A DNA stretch of 64,000 nt, taken from NCBI GenBank assembly GCA_038120095.1, contig JAYOKZ010000006.1:38290-102289 (forward strand), given 5' to 3'. This DNA comes from UBA2589 sp038120095 (lineage in GTDB: Bacteria > Gemmatimonadota > Gemmatimonadetes > Longimicrobiales > Gaopeijiaceae). Positions 24,744-33,501 of this stretch are shown in pieces. Numbering within the stretch: the first letter of the stretch is position 1; every line of letters starts with the position of its first letter. The notes under the pieces are model-generated. The model had not been told where the DNA came from. It saw only the letters and a list, made by a program, of their open reading frames with translations, and did no database searches. The position numbers and the translations under genes were made by a program.

Positions 24744-26111
24744 ATGATCCGCCGACTCTTCCTGACCGTGGTGCTGTGCGCCGGGCTCCCCGTGCTCGCG
24801 ATGCCCGTCGTCGCTCAGACGGGCGACGTGGTCATCCGAGTGCCTGTCACCGGTGTCGTCGAGCTGGGTCTGGCTCCGTTCATCGAGCGTAGTCTCGAGG
24901 AAGCTGCGGAGGCCGGAGCGGTGGCCGTGGTACTGGACATGGACACTCCGGGAGGCCGCGTGGACGCGGCCGAGCGGATCTCCGATGCGTTGTCGGATGC
25001 GGCGATACCCGTCTACACACTGGTAAACCGACGAGCCTATTCGGCCGGTGCCCTCATCGCTCTGTCCACGGACCGCATCTACATGCGGCCCGGTTCAGTG
25101 ATCGGTGCTGCCACACCCGTGGACGGGAGCGGGACGAAGGCTTCCGAGAAAATCGTTTCGGCCATGCGCAGTCAGATGAGAGCGCTGGCAGAAGAGTCGG
25201 ACCTCGACCCCGAGGTCGCGGCAGCGATGGTGGACGAGGATATTGCGATCGAGGGCGTATCCGAGGCCGGAAAGCTGCTCACACTGACGACCGAGGAGGC
25301 GGTGGACCTCGGGTATGCCGAGGAGGTCGCAGATCTCTCGGCACTCCTGGCCGAGCTCGATGCAGAGGGAGCATCCGTGGTGACGGCCGAAGCGAACTGG
25401 GCCGAACGGATCGTTCGCTTCTTTTCGAACCCCGTGGTGGCTCCTTTCCTCCTGTCACTCGGCTTCCTCGGTCTGCTGACGGAGATCAAGACGCCGACGT
25501 TCGGCCTGGCCGGAGCTGCGGGGCTGCTGGCTCTCTCGCTCTTTTTCGGATCGCACCTCATCATCGGGCTGGCCGGACTCGAGGACATTCTCATCTTTGC
25601 CCTCGGCCTCGGCCTGATCGGGGTCGAGGTGTTCCTCATCCCTGGATTCGGCATCTTTGGTCTCCTGGGAGGAATCGGGGTCATGGCCGGTCTGTACCTT
25701 AGCATGCTTGGATCGTTGCCGACGTCTCCGGACTTCACGCGGGCGGGTTTGGTTCTGAGCACGACGGTGGTGCTCATCGTGGTATCGGCGTGGGTCGTCA
25801 TCCGCACGCTGCCCGGGTCCTCGCGCCTCGCCCGCAGCGGGATCTTGCTAACCGACCGGACGGATCGCGAGACAGGGTACGAGTCGGCAGAGTCGCGGGT
25901 CGACCTCATCGGAAGTCTCGGAAAGGCGATTACGGATCTCCGGCCCGCCGGAACCGCGCTCTTCGGAGAGGAGCGCATCGATGTAGTGTCGGAGTCGGAA
26001 TGGATCACGGCCGGCACGCCGGTCAAGGTCGTCAGCGCAGAAGGGTACCGGCATGTGGTCCGTGCCGTGGATCAGGCAGAACTCACCGACGGCATGCCCA
26101 CTGGGGCGTGA
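24744..26111 (+). CDS. NfeD family membrane-bound serine protease (ClpP class)
   Basis: The 455-residue protein has a signal peptide (residues 1-24, ending VVAQ), a ClpP/crotonase-like protease domain with DMDTPGGRVDAAERI and the putative nucleophile in RRAYSAGALIAL, several membrane spans between about 225 and 345 (FLLSLGFLGLLTEIKTPTFGLAG, LGLGLIGVEVFLIPGFGIFGLLGG), and a C-terminal NfeD OB-fold domain (LRPAGTALFGEERIDVVSESEWITAGTPVKVV). It pairs with the flotillin gene 40 bp downstream, the conserved NfeD-FloA arrangement of membrane microdomain proteins. Confidence 0.9.
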   Translation: MIRRLFLTVVLCAGLPVLAMPVVAQTGDVVIRVPVTGVVELGLAPFIERSLEEAAEAGAVAVVLDMDTPGGRVDAAERISDALSDAAIPVYTLVNRRAYSAGALIALSTDRIYMRPGSVIGAATPVDGSGTKASEKIVSAMRSQMRALAEESDLDPEVAAAMVDEDIAIEGVSEAGKLLTLTTEEAVDLGYAEEVADLSALLAELDAEGASVVTAEANWAERIVRFFSNPVVAPFLLSLGFLGLLTEIKTPTFGLAGAAGLLALSLFFGSHLIIGLAGLEDILIFALGLGLIGVEVFLIPGFGIFGLLGGIGVMAGLYLSMLGSLPTSPDFTRAGLVLSTTVVLIVVSAWVVIRTLPGSSRLARSGILLTDRTDRETGYESAESRVDLIGSLGKAITDLRPAGTALFGEERIDVVSESEWITAGTPVKVVSAEGYRHVVRAVDQAELTDGMPTGA

Positions 26112-26150
26112 CCCGTCTCACGAATCACTTCCTCCTACAAGGCTTCGGAT

Positions 26151-27143
26151 ATGGAAGGCGTCGCAGCGCTCAACGTGTTTCTCCTCACCGGCTCCATCCT
26201 GCTGGTATTCATCATCGCGTGGGCGATCCCCGTGCGTCTCTGGGTGGAGGCGCTGTCGGCGGGCGTCACCGTAGGGATCGGCACGCTGGTCGGCATGCGG
26301 CTGAGGAAGGTGTCCCCTCCGGCCGTCGTACGGCCGCTCATCAACGCGACCAAGGCCGGGCTGGATCTCGACATCAACGCACTGGAGGCGCACTACCTTG
26401 CCGGTGGTCGAGTCGATCGTGTCGTCGGCGCCCTGATCTCGGCGGACAAGGCGAGCATCGACCTGCCCTTCAATCAGGCTGCCGCGATCGATCTGGCAGG
26501 ACGTGACGTGTTCGAGGCCGTGCAGGTCTCGGTGAACCCGAAGGTCATCAACACCCCCAAGGTCGCAGCGATGGCCAAGGACGGGATTCAACTGATCGCG
26601 GTTGCACGCGTGACGGTGAGAGCCAACATCAATCGCCTCGTCGGGGGAGCAGGCGAGGACACGATCCTCGCTCGGGTCGGTGAGGGTATCGTCTCGACGA
26701 TCGGTTCGGCGGACTCGCACAAGGCAGTGCTGGAGAACCCGGACGCCATTTCCAAGACCGTTCTAGGCAAGGGACTCGATTCGGGCACCGCCTTCGAGAT
26801 TCTCTCGATCGACATCGCGGATGTCGACGTTGGCAAGAACATCGGAGCCGAACTGCAGACGGATCAGGCAGAAGCTGACAAGCGTGTCGCTCAGGCTCGC
26901 GCCGAGGAGCGGCGTGCCATGGCCGTCGCCAAGGAACAGGAGATGAAAGCGCTTGTCGGACAGATGCGGGCAGAAGTCGTGAAGGCCGAGGCTCAGGTGC
27001 CGCTGGCGCTGGCTGACGCCTTCCGTCAGGGCAATCTCGGAGTGATGGACTTCGTCAAGTATCGGAACATCGAGGCCGATACCAGCATGCGGACCGCGAT
27101 TGCCGGCCCCGACGAGACCCCGAACGAGACACTCGGCGAGTAG
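26151..27143 (+). CDS. floA: flotillin-like protein FloA
   Basis: The 330-residue protein has an N-terminal hydrophobic hairpin (VFLLTGSILLVFIIAWAIPV and a second span), PPAVVRPLINATKAGLDLDINALEAHYLAGG, and SIDIADVDVGKNIGAELQTDQAEADKR followed by an Ala/Glu/Arg coiled coil. This matches the YqfA/FloA type of bacterial flotillin, which scaffolds membrane microdomains with NfeD. Length is the family norm. Confidence 0.93.
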   Translation: MEGVAALNVFLLTGSILLVFIIAWAIPVRLWVEALSAGVTVGIGTLVGMRLRKVSPPAVVRPLINATKAGLDLDINALEAHYLAGGRVDRVVGALISADKASIDLPFNQAAAIDLAGRDVFEAVQVSVNPKVINTPKVAAMAKDGIQLIAVARVTVRANINRLVGGAGEDTILARVGEGIVSTIGSADSHKAVLENPDAISKTVLGKGLDSGTAFEILSIDIADVDVGKNIGAELQTDQAEADKRVAQARAEERRAMAVAKEQEMKALVGQMRAEVVKAEAQVPLALADAFRQGNLGVMDFVKYRNIEADTSMRTAIAGPDETPNETLGE

Positions 27144-27154
27144 ACGACAGGGCC

Positions 27155-27934
27155 ATGGAGCAGCTGATCTTCTTCCTGGTGCTCATCTTCTTTTCGATCA
27201 TCGAGTCGGTTGCTCGAAGGCGGAAGCAGAATGAAGGCGATGCACCGATCGATTCGACTTCCGCCGATCCCGACGGAGTAGATCTGGAAGAATACGCACG
27301 CGCTCAGCGGGCTCCTGTGGACCTGCCGACGTATGACGAGGAGCCGTCGTACGACGATGTTGCTACGGCGGGTGGCACGGTGCCGTCCTCGACACCCGAT
27401 GGCTCGGCGCCAGACCAGCCGTCGTCGCGGACGATGCTTCCCGGTGGCCTTCTGGAGCAACTGGCCGGCATAGCCGCGAAGGTGGAGGCGGAGCGGCAGC
27501 GGATGGAGCGCGCCGAGGTCGATGTGCCGGTCGAGGATGACGCGACTCACTCCGCAGATGAGGAGAGGGTCCGTCAGCAGAGGCGTTGGGTGCAGTCGCA
27601 GGCGAGGCGCGAGGCACGCGCCCGCGAGCGGGAGGAACGGTCTCGGGCAAAGTCGGCGGAACGAGCCAGGACCCCCACGTATCAGCGCAGGGGGCCGGCA
27701 CGTCCCGTCGCCAGCCACCGTGTGCATCGGGCCCATGCAGAGTACGGCACGGATCCGTCCGAACGGTCTCGCTCGGAGCAGGACGGCCTGGACCCGCTCG
27801 CGAGGACTCTGTCCGCGGACGCGAAGGCCATCCGTGGACAGCTCCTGAGCAACAGTGCATCGGCGCTGCGACAGGCGATCATCCTTCAGGAGGTGCTCGG
27901 TCCGCCGAAGGCGATGAGGGAGGAGCAGGCCTGA
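27155..27934 (+). CDS. single-span membrane protein with charged coiled coil, hypothetical
   Basis: The 259-residue protein begins with one hydrophobic span (LIFFLVLIFFSIIESVA) followed by RRRKQ, then an acidic Pro/Ser-rich linker, an Arg/Glu-rich helix (residues about 140-180) and a C-terminal LRQAIILQEVLGPPKAMRE. The last motif (AIIL-x-EILGPPK) recurs at the end of otherwise dissimilar membrane proteins in several phyla. It starts 11 bp after floA and is probably a third member of the microdomain operon. Function unknown. Confidence 0.7.
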   Translation: MEQLIFFLVLIFFSIIESVARRRKQNEGDAPIDSTSADPDGVDLEEYARAQRAPVDLPTYDEEPSYDDVATAGGTVPSSTPDGSAPDQPSSRTMLPGGLLEQLAGIAAKVEAERQRMERAEVDVPVEDDATHSADEERVRQQRRWVQSQARREARAREREERSRAKSAERARTPTYQRRGPARPVASHRVHRAHAEYGTDPSERSRSEQDGLDPLARTLSADAKAIRGQLLSNSASALRQAIILQEVLGPPKAMREEQA

Positions 27935-27962
27935 ACCCGCATCCCACCGATCCTCAGGGATG

Positions 27963-27995
27963 AGGCAGGGGTGGGCCACCGGCCCGCCCCTGCCT
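27963..27995. terminator. bidirectional hairpin between converging genes
   Basis: AGGCAGGGGTGGGCC, loop ACC, then GGCCCGCCCCTGCCT form a 15-bp stem with a single T-G pair. It lies between the end of the floA operon and the end of the aconitase gene. It has no T-run on either side, so it may act as a structural or Rho-aided terminator for both. Confidence 0.6.
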
Positions 27996-28018
27996 GACCC
28001 TCGCCAAGCGGAAACGGC

Positions 28019-30787
28019 TTACATGTCGCCGCTTGCCATCTTGCGCAGGACCGTCTGAAGAATGCCTCCGTTCCGGTAGTACTCGACATCCACATGCGAA
28101 TCGAGGCGTGCGGTCGCCTTGAAGGCCGTCACGGATCCGTCGGCTCCGGTTGCGGTCACGTCGACGGTGCATCCGGGCTCCAGACCGTCGGCGATACCCG
28201 TGATGTCGAATGTTTCTCGACCGGTCAGACCCAGGGTCGTGGGGGTTTCTCCGGTCTGAAACTCGAGAGGAAGGACGCCCATCCCGACGAGGTTGCTCCT
28301 GTGGATGCGCTCGAAGCTCTCTGCGATCACGGCCCGCACTCCAAGGAGGATCGTGCCTTTGGCCGCCCAGTCTCGGGAACTGCCTGTGCCGTACTCCTGT
28401 CCGGCGAGGATGATCAGCGGGGTATGATCGGATTGATACCGCATCGAGGCATCGTAAATCGGCAGCACCTCGCCGGTGGGAAGGTGCTCGGTGTAGCCAC
28501 CTTCCTTTCCGTCGAGCAGAAGGTTCTTGATGCGCACATTCCCGAAGGTGCCGCGCATCATCACCTCGTGGTTTCCGCGGCGTGAGCCGAAGGTGTTGAA
28601 ATCCTTCACCGACACGTCGTGCTCGCGGAGGTACAGCCCTGCCGGTTCGGCCTTCGGGATCGCGCCGGCGGGAGAAATGTGGTCGGTCGTGACGGACTGT
28701 CCCATGAGAGCGAGAACGCGTGCACCGATCACGTCCTCCGCCGGGGGAACGTCCATGGACATCCCCTCGAAGAAGGGGGGACGACGCACGTAGGTCGAGT
28801 CGGCGTCCCACTCGTACAGGCTCCCCTCCTCCGGCAGGGGGAGAGCCTGCCAGTTCTCGTCACCGGTCGTGACGACCGAATAGCGATCCGAGAACATCTC
28901 CGGCTTAAGGGCGCTTGCCACGGTCCGGGCCACTTCCTCGGGAGAAGGCCAGATGTCCTTCAGGTACACGGGTTCGCCGTCGCTGCCCGTCCCGAGCGGC
29001 TCCACTTCCAGGTCGAGATCCATGCGGCCGGCGAGGGCGTAGGCAACCACGAGCACCGGAGACGCCAGATAATTGGCACGAACGAGGGGGTGAATACGCG
29101 CCTCGAAGTTTCGGTTGCCTGACAGCACGGATGAGACCACCAGGCCGTGCTCGTCGACCGCGTTGTGAATGTGCTCGGGCAGGGGACCCGAATTACCGAT
29201 GCACGTCATGCAGCCGTATCCGACAACGTGAAAACGCAGCGCTTCGAGATACGGCAGAAGGCCGGATTCGGTCAGGTAGTCGGTGACCACCTGGCTCCCC
29301 GGAGCCATCGCGGTTTTGACCCATGGCTTGACGGTGAGACCTCGTTCCACGGCGTTTCTGGCGAGGAGCCCCGCTCCGACCATGACGGAGGGGTTCGAGG
29401 TGTTGGTGCAGCTTGTGATCGATGCGATCACCACGGTTCCGTCCGTGATCTCCATGGAGTCCGCGCCGTCGCTCACCTCCACCGAGCGGTCACCGTTCAA
29501 CGCGTGTCCCGATGGAACGAGCGAGGGCAGATCTTTCGCGAACTGTCGACCCATGTCCACCATCGCGATCCGGTCCTGGGGCCGCTTCGGCCCCGCCAGG
29601 CTCGGCTCCACCGTGGACAGGTCCAGCTCGAGCGTCGAGGTGAACTCGGGGTCAGGGGTCTCGTCCGTGCGAAACAGACCGAGCTCCTTGGAGACGGCCT
29701 CGACGCGCGCGATCATGCCCTCGTCGCGGCCCGTGCCACGGAGGTATTCAAGGGTGGAGTCGTCGACCGGAAAAAAGCCGATCGTCGCACCATATTCCGG
29801 CGACATGTTCGCCAGCGTGGCCATGTCGGGCAGGCTCAGATTGCTGAGCCCCGCTCCGAAGTACTCGACAAAACGGCCTACGACGCCGTGTTCGCGGAGC
29901 ATCTCGGTCACACGCAGCACGAGGTCCGTGGCCGTGGCTCCGTCCGGCAGCGTCCCGGAGAGCTTCATGCCGACAACTTCGGGCAGCAGCATGTAATACG
30001 GCTGCCCGAGAACGACCGCCTCGGCTTCGATCCCACCGACTCCCCAGCCGACCACGCCCAACCCGTTGACCATGGTCGTGTGGGAGTCGGTTCCGACCAG
30101 CGTATCGGGGTAGGCGAGAAAGGAGCCCTCGTGTTCCCGCCGGTGGATCACGGATGCGAGATATTCGAGGTTCACCTGGTGAACGATCCCTGTTCCCGGC
30201 GGGACGACCGAGAAGTTGTCAAACGCCTCCTGCGCCCATCGGAGCAGGGCGTAGCGCTCGCGGTTGCGTTCGAACTCCTTTTCCACGTTGAGTCGGAACG
30301 CATCCCCGAAGCCGAAGTGGTCCACCTGGACCGAGTGATCGATCACGAGGTCAGCGGGGACGACCGGGTTGATTCGTGACGGGTCGCCACCGAGTTCCCG
30401 GATCCCGTCCCGCATCGCGGCGAGATCGACGACAGCCGGCACACCCGTGAAGTCCTGAAGCACGACTCGGGTCGGCATGAAGGGGAGGTCGGCGCCAGCG
30501 TTCGTGGGGCTCCATTGCGCCACCGACCGGACGTGGTCCTGGCTGACGTACGAGCCGCCGGCGTGCCTGAGGGCATTCTCCAACAGAATTCGAATGGAGA
30601 AGGGCAACCGATCCAACGTATCGATCACGCCCTCGCGTTCGAGGTGAGCGAGGCTGAAGAACGAGGTCGGTCCTTCGGGAAGGTCGATGCCGGTCAGGGC
30701 GCCGAAGGGATCGGGCGTATGGTTCGCCAACTGGGGCTCCGGGGAATGAGACGTCGAACGGGCCGGGGTCACATCGTAGCGTTCCAC
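28019..30787 (-). CDS. acnA: aconitate hydratase A
   Basis: The monomeric aconitase of about 920 residues converts citrate to isocitrate in the TCA cycle. It has VLQDFTGVPAVVDLAAMRD, GTDSHTTMVNGLGVVGWGVGGIEAEA, the iron-sulfur cysteines in SCTNTSNPSVM and GCMTCIGNSGPLPE, and the swivel domain with GQEYGTGSSRDWAAKGTILLGVRAVIAESFERIHRSNLVGMG. The start is uncertain: GTG 30787 and GTG 30772 are both possible; conservation begins at about DPFGALTGIDLP. It is transcribed away from tRNA-Leu and citrate synthase. Confidence 0.93.
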   Translation of the reverse strand: MERYDVTPARSTSHSPEPQLANHTPDPFGALTGIDLPEGPTSFFSLAHLEREGVIDTLDRLPFSIRILLENALRHAGGSYVSQDHVRSVAQWSPTNAGADLPFMPTRVVLQDFTGVPAVVDLAAMRDGIRELGGDPSRINPVVPADLVIDHSVQVDHFGFGDAFRLNVEKEFERNRERYALLRWAQEAFDNFSVVPPGTGIVHQVNLEYLASVIHRREHEGSFLAYPDTLVGTDSHTTMVNGLGVVGWGVGGIEAEAVVLGQPYYMLLPEVVGMKLSGTLPDGATATDLVLRVTEMLREHGVVGRFVEYFGAGLSNLSLPDMATLANMSPEYGATIGFFPVDDSTLEYLRGTGRDEGMIARVEAVSKELGLFRTDETPDPEFTSTLELDLSTVEPSLAGPKRPQDRIAMVDMGRQFAKDLPSLVPSGHALNGDRSVEVSDGADSMEITDGTVVIASITSCTNTSNPSVMVGAGLLARNAVERGLTVKPWVKTAMAPGSQVVTDYLTESGLLPYLEALRFHVVGYGCMTCIGNSGPLPEHIHNAVDEHGLVVSSVLSGNRNFEARIHPLVRANYLASPVLVVAYALAGRMDLDLEVEPLGTGSDGEPVYLKDIWPSPEEVARTVASALKPEMFSDRYSVVTTGDENWQALPLPEEGSLYEWDADSTYVRRPPFFEGMSMDVPPAEDVIGARVLALMGQSVTTDHISPAGAIPKAEPAGLYLREHDVSVKDFNTFGSRRGNHEVMMRGTFGNVRIKNLLLDGKEGGYTEHLPTGEVLPIYDASMRYQSDHTPLIILAGQEYGTGSSRDWAAKGTILLGVRAVIAESFERIHRSNLVGMGVLPLEFQTGETPTTLGLTGRETFDITGIADGLEPGCTVDVTATGADGSVTAFKATARLDSHVDVEYYRNGGILQTVLRKMASGDM

Positions 30788-30900
30788 GCCACTGCGACCC
30801 AGCACATAAGAATTACAAAAATCGCCTGCCCTGTCAGGGCCAATCCGAGGTGGTTCCACCATAGTTCCGGCCCGGAGGGAATGGCCCGCTCGGGTCTGAC

Positions 30901-30929
30901 TCGACGGGCGCGCTCTCCGAGGCGATACT
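30901..30929 (+). promoter_or_regulatory. candidate promoter of tRNA-Leu
   Basis: TCGACG (30901-30906) and GATACT (30924-30929) are separated by 17 bases and end 18 bases before the tRNA 5' end, a plausible short leader. Each hexamer matches four of six sigma-70 consensus bases. Confidence 0.35.
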
Positions 30930-30947
30930 GTGTTCCTGATGTACCCT

Positions 30948-31030
30948 GCCGGGGTGGCGGAACGGTAGACGCGGCGGCCTCAAAAGCCGCTGTCCGCAAG
31001 GACGTGCGGGTTCGATTCCCGCCCCCGGTA
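30948..31030 (+). tRNA. tRNA-Leu (anticodon CAA)
   Basis: An 83-base class II tRNA. Acceptor GCCGGGG pairs with CCCCGGT with discriminator A; D stem GCG/CGC; anticodon stem GCGGC/GCCGC with loop CTCAAAA, anticodon CAA reading UUG; long variable arm with TCC/GGA stem; T arm GCGGG-TTCGATT-CCCGC. CCA is not encoded. Confidence 0.96.
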
Positions 31031-31092
31031 CTCCAGCGGTCGGATGCTTCCGATGTTGCCTACGACTGCGCCGAATCGGCCGTGCGGGCATC

Positions 31093-31121
31093 TTGGGCCA
31101 TGGTCCGAGCTAGTCTATACT
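31093..31121 (+). promoter_or_regulatory. candidate sigma-70 promoter of citrate synthase
   Basis: TTGGGC (31093-31098), 17-base spacer, TATACT (31116-31121). The -10 hexamer matches five of six consensus bases. It lies 67 bases before the gltA start in the gap after tRNA-Leu. Confidence 0.5.
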
Positions 31122-31188
31122 TACGGGCTGAAATAGAAATGGAGCTTCAGCCGTCCCGCGACCAACGGCTGTCCAAAACGGAGCACAC

Positions 31189-32499
31189 ATGTCAGAGCAC
31201 GGAAGCGAGGGATCGAACACCCTCTCCATCCGCGACAACCGGACCGGTCGAGAGTACGAAGTCGACATCCTCGAGGGCGACGTGATCCGGGCGATGGATC
31301 TTCGCCAGATCAAGGTCAACGACGGTGACTTCGGGATGATGACATACGATCCCGGGTATACGAACACCGCTTCGACGCGCAGCACGATCACCTACATCGA
31401 CGGCGAGAAGGGCATCCTGCGGTATCGCGGCTACCCGATCGAGCAACTCGCCGAGCGCAGTTCTCACCTCGAGGTCTCGTATCTGCTTCTGAAGGGCGAA
31501 CTTCCGACGCAGTCGCAATTGGACGACTTCGTGCACGATGTGACGTTTCACACCTACGTGCACGAGAATATCAAGGAGTTGTTCTCGGGCTTCCGATACG
31601 ACGCGCACGCCATGGGTATGGTGATGAGCGGTGTCGCAGCGCTCTCCTCGTTCTATCCCGAGGCGAAGAGCGTCGATGATCCGGACGCGCGGTGGCAGCA
31701 GATCGTGCGCTTGATCGCCAAGCTGCCGACCCTCTCCGCATACGCCTACCGCCACCATCGCGGGCTCCCGTATGTCTACCCGGAAAACGAACTCGGGTAC
31801 GCCGCGAATTTTCTGAACATGTTGTTCCGGATCGGAACCAGGGAATACAAGCCGAATCCCGTGCTCGAGCGGGCGCTCGACATCCTGTTCATCCTGCACG
31901 CGGATCACGAGCAGAACTGCTCGGCCACGACGATGCGGGTCATCGGTTCGGCAAACGCTGATCCGTATTCGGCGCTCGCCGGAGCGATGGGCGCCCTGTA
32001 CGGACCGCTGCATGGCGGAGCGAATGAGGCAGTGCTCCGCATGCTCACGCGAATCGGCAGCGTCGACAACATCCCTGCCTTCATGGAGGGCGTTCGCAAG
32101 CGTGAAGAGCGTCTCATGGGATTCGGTCACCGTGTGTACAAGGCGTACGATCCGCGCGCCGCGATCATCAAGCGTACGGCGGACGAGGTTTTCGAGGTCA
32201 CGGGTCGGAATCCGCTCCTCGATATCGCCCTTGAACTCGAGAAGATCGCGCTGAACGAGGACTTCTTCGTCGAACGGAATCTTTACCCGAACGTAGACTT
32301 CTACTCCGGGCTCATTTACCAGGCCATGGGTTTTCCGGTCGAAATGTTCCCGGTTCTGTTCGCCATTCCGCGGACCGTGGGCTGGTTGGCGCAGTGGGAG
32401 GAATTGCTGCGAGACCCCGAGCAGCGCATTGCGCGGCCTCGACAGGTCTATCATGGCTCGGACGAGCGTGATTTCACGCCGATGCAGGATCGCGGCTGA
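31189..32499 (+). CDS. gltA: citrate synthase
   Basis: The 436-residue type II enzyme condenses oxaloacetate and acetyl-CoA. It has the N-terminal GILRYRGYPIEQLAE, the active-site LHADHEQNCSATTMRVIGS, GPLHGGANEAVLRML, GFGHRVYKAYDPRA and the catalytic aspartate in NVDFYSG. It has its own promoter candidate and a strong terminator, so it is probably monocistronic. Together with acnA it places the first two TCA steps on either side of tRNA-Leu. Confidence 0.96.
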   Translation: MSEHGSEGSNTLSIRDNRTGREYEVDILEGDVIRAMDLRQIKVNDGDFGMMTYDPGYTNTASTRSTITYIDGEKGILRYRGYPIEQLAERSSHLEVSYLLLKGELPTQSQLDDFVHDVTFHTYVHENIKELFSGFRYDAHAMGMVMSGVAALSSFYPEAKSVDDPDARWQQIVRLIAKLPTLSAYAYRHHRGLPYVYPENELGYAANFLNMLFRIGTREYKPNPVLERALDILFILHADHEQNCSATTMRVIGSANADPYSALAGAMGALYGPLHGGANEAVLRMLTRIGSVDNIPAFMEGVRKREERLMGFGHRVYKAYDPRAAIIKRTADEVFEVTGRNPLLDIALELEKIALNEDFFVERNLYPNVDFYSGLIYQAMGFPVEMFPVLFAIPRTVGWLAQWEELLRDPEQRIARPRQVYHGSDERDFTPMQDRG

Positions 32500-32532
32500 G
32501 CTACGCGCCCGTGGCAGTACACATGATGTGAA

Positions 32533-32569
32533 GGGGGTGCCCGCCTGGCGGGCGCCCCCGTTTTCGTTT
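32533..32569 (+). terminator. intrinsic terminator of citrate synthase
   Basis: GGGGGTGCCCGC, loop CTG, GCGGGCGCCCCC form a 12-bp stem with one T-G pair, directly followed by GTTTTCGTTT. This is a textbook Rho-independent terminator 33 bp after the gltA stop. Confidence 0.92.
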
Positions 32570-32611
32570 CCCAGAGGGAGGGCTCGGCCTCAACGGACGG
32601 GCAGGAAGGCA

Positions 32612-33499
32612 ATGACCAACCATCAGTGTATCGATTTGGAGCACCTCGATCTCGAGGGCGCGATCGCCTGCTACCTCGTGGATGGCCCTGAGCCGACGAT
32701 CATCGATCCCGGCCCCACCACGACGCTGACGCGACTGATCGAGGAGTTGTCCGTCCGGGGTATCGGGCCACGCGACCTTCGTCGCGTGCTGCTGACGCAC
32801 ATTCACCTCGATCATGCAGGTGCGACCGGTGACCTTCTCGAGGTTTTTTCAGAGGCCCGTGTGTTCGTCCACGAGGATGGTGCGTCTCATCTGGTAGATC
32901 CAGAGAGGCTCGTCTCGAGCACGCGCAGGACGTTTGGGGACCTGCACGATCGCCTGTGGGGTGAGGTAAAGCCGGTGAAAAGCAATCGACTCGATGTCTG
33001 GAGGAGCGATGAGCGTCCAGCTTCCATCGCTGGTCTCCGGCCGATCTCCACGCCGGGTCACATCGCTCATCACCTCTCGTATCTGGATGAACGTGACGGA
33101 ACGCTCTTTTCCGGGGATGCGATGGGCATCGTCCTGTCCGGAGGACCTCAGCATCCACCGACACCGCCGCCGGCCGTCAATCTTCCTGACTGGTTCCGAA
33201 CCCTGCAGGAGATCGGGGAGATTGGACCCGAGCGGTTCGGCGCAACGCATTTCGGGCTACATGGCGATGTGGAGGATCGACGCCTGCAGCTGACGGAGCG
33301 CCTCGAGCTGCTCGAACGCCGCGTACGAGCGGCGATTGGCGAGGGGCGTGAGGAAGAGGACGCTGCAGCCTTCGAACGGGAGGTACGGCAGGAGCTCGCG
33401 CCGTTCATGGGTGAGGACCGAGTGAATCGTTATTTCGACATGTTCCCGGCTGCGACGGATTGGGCCGGTGTCATGTTCTTTGTAAAAAGGAATCCTTAG
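32612..33499 (+). CDS. MBL-fold metallo-hydrolase
   Basis: The 295-residue protein has the zinc-binding LTHIHLDHAG (HxHxDH), STPGHIAHHLSY (third histidine region), FSGDAMG and a late THFGLHG. After the metallo-beta-lactamase domain comes an acidic helical extension (GREEEDAAAFEREVRQEL) typical of a broad group of uncharacterised hydrolases. The ATG at 32612 has AGGAAGG upstream and follows the gltA terminator. The substrate is unknown; glyoxalase II, lactonase and thioesterase activities all occur in the fold. Confidence 0.85.
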   Translation: MTNHQCIDLEHLDLEGAIACYLVDGPEPTIIDPGPTTTLTRLIEELSVRGIGPRDLRRVLLTHIHLDHAGATGDLLEVFSEARVFVHEDGASHLVDPERLVSSTRRTFGDLHDRLWGEVKPVKSNRLDVWRSDERPASIAGLRPISTPGHIAHHLSYLDERDGTLFSGDAMGIVLSGGPQHPPTPPPAVNLPDWFRTLQEIGEIGPERFGATHFGLHGDVEDRRLQLTERLELLERRVRAAIGEGREEEDAAAFEREVRQELAPFMGEDRVNRYFDMFPAATDWAGVMFFVKRNP

Positions 33500-33501
33500 G
33501 G

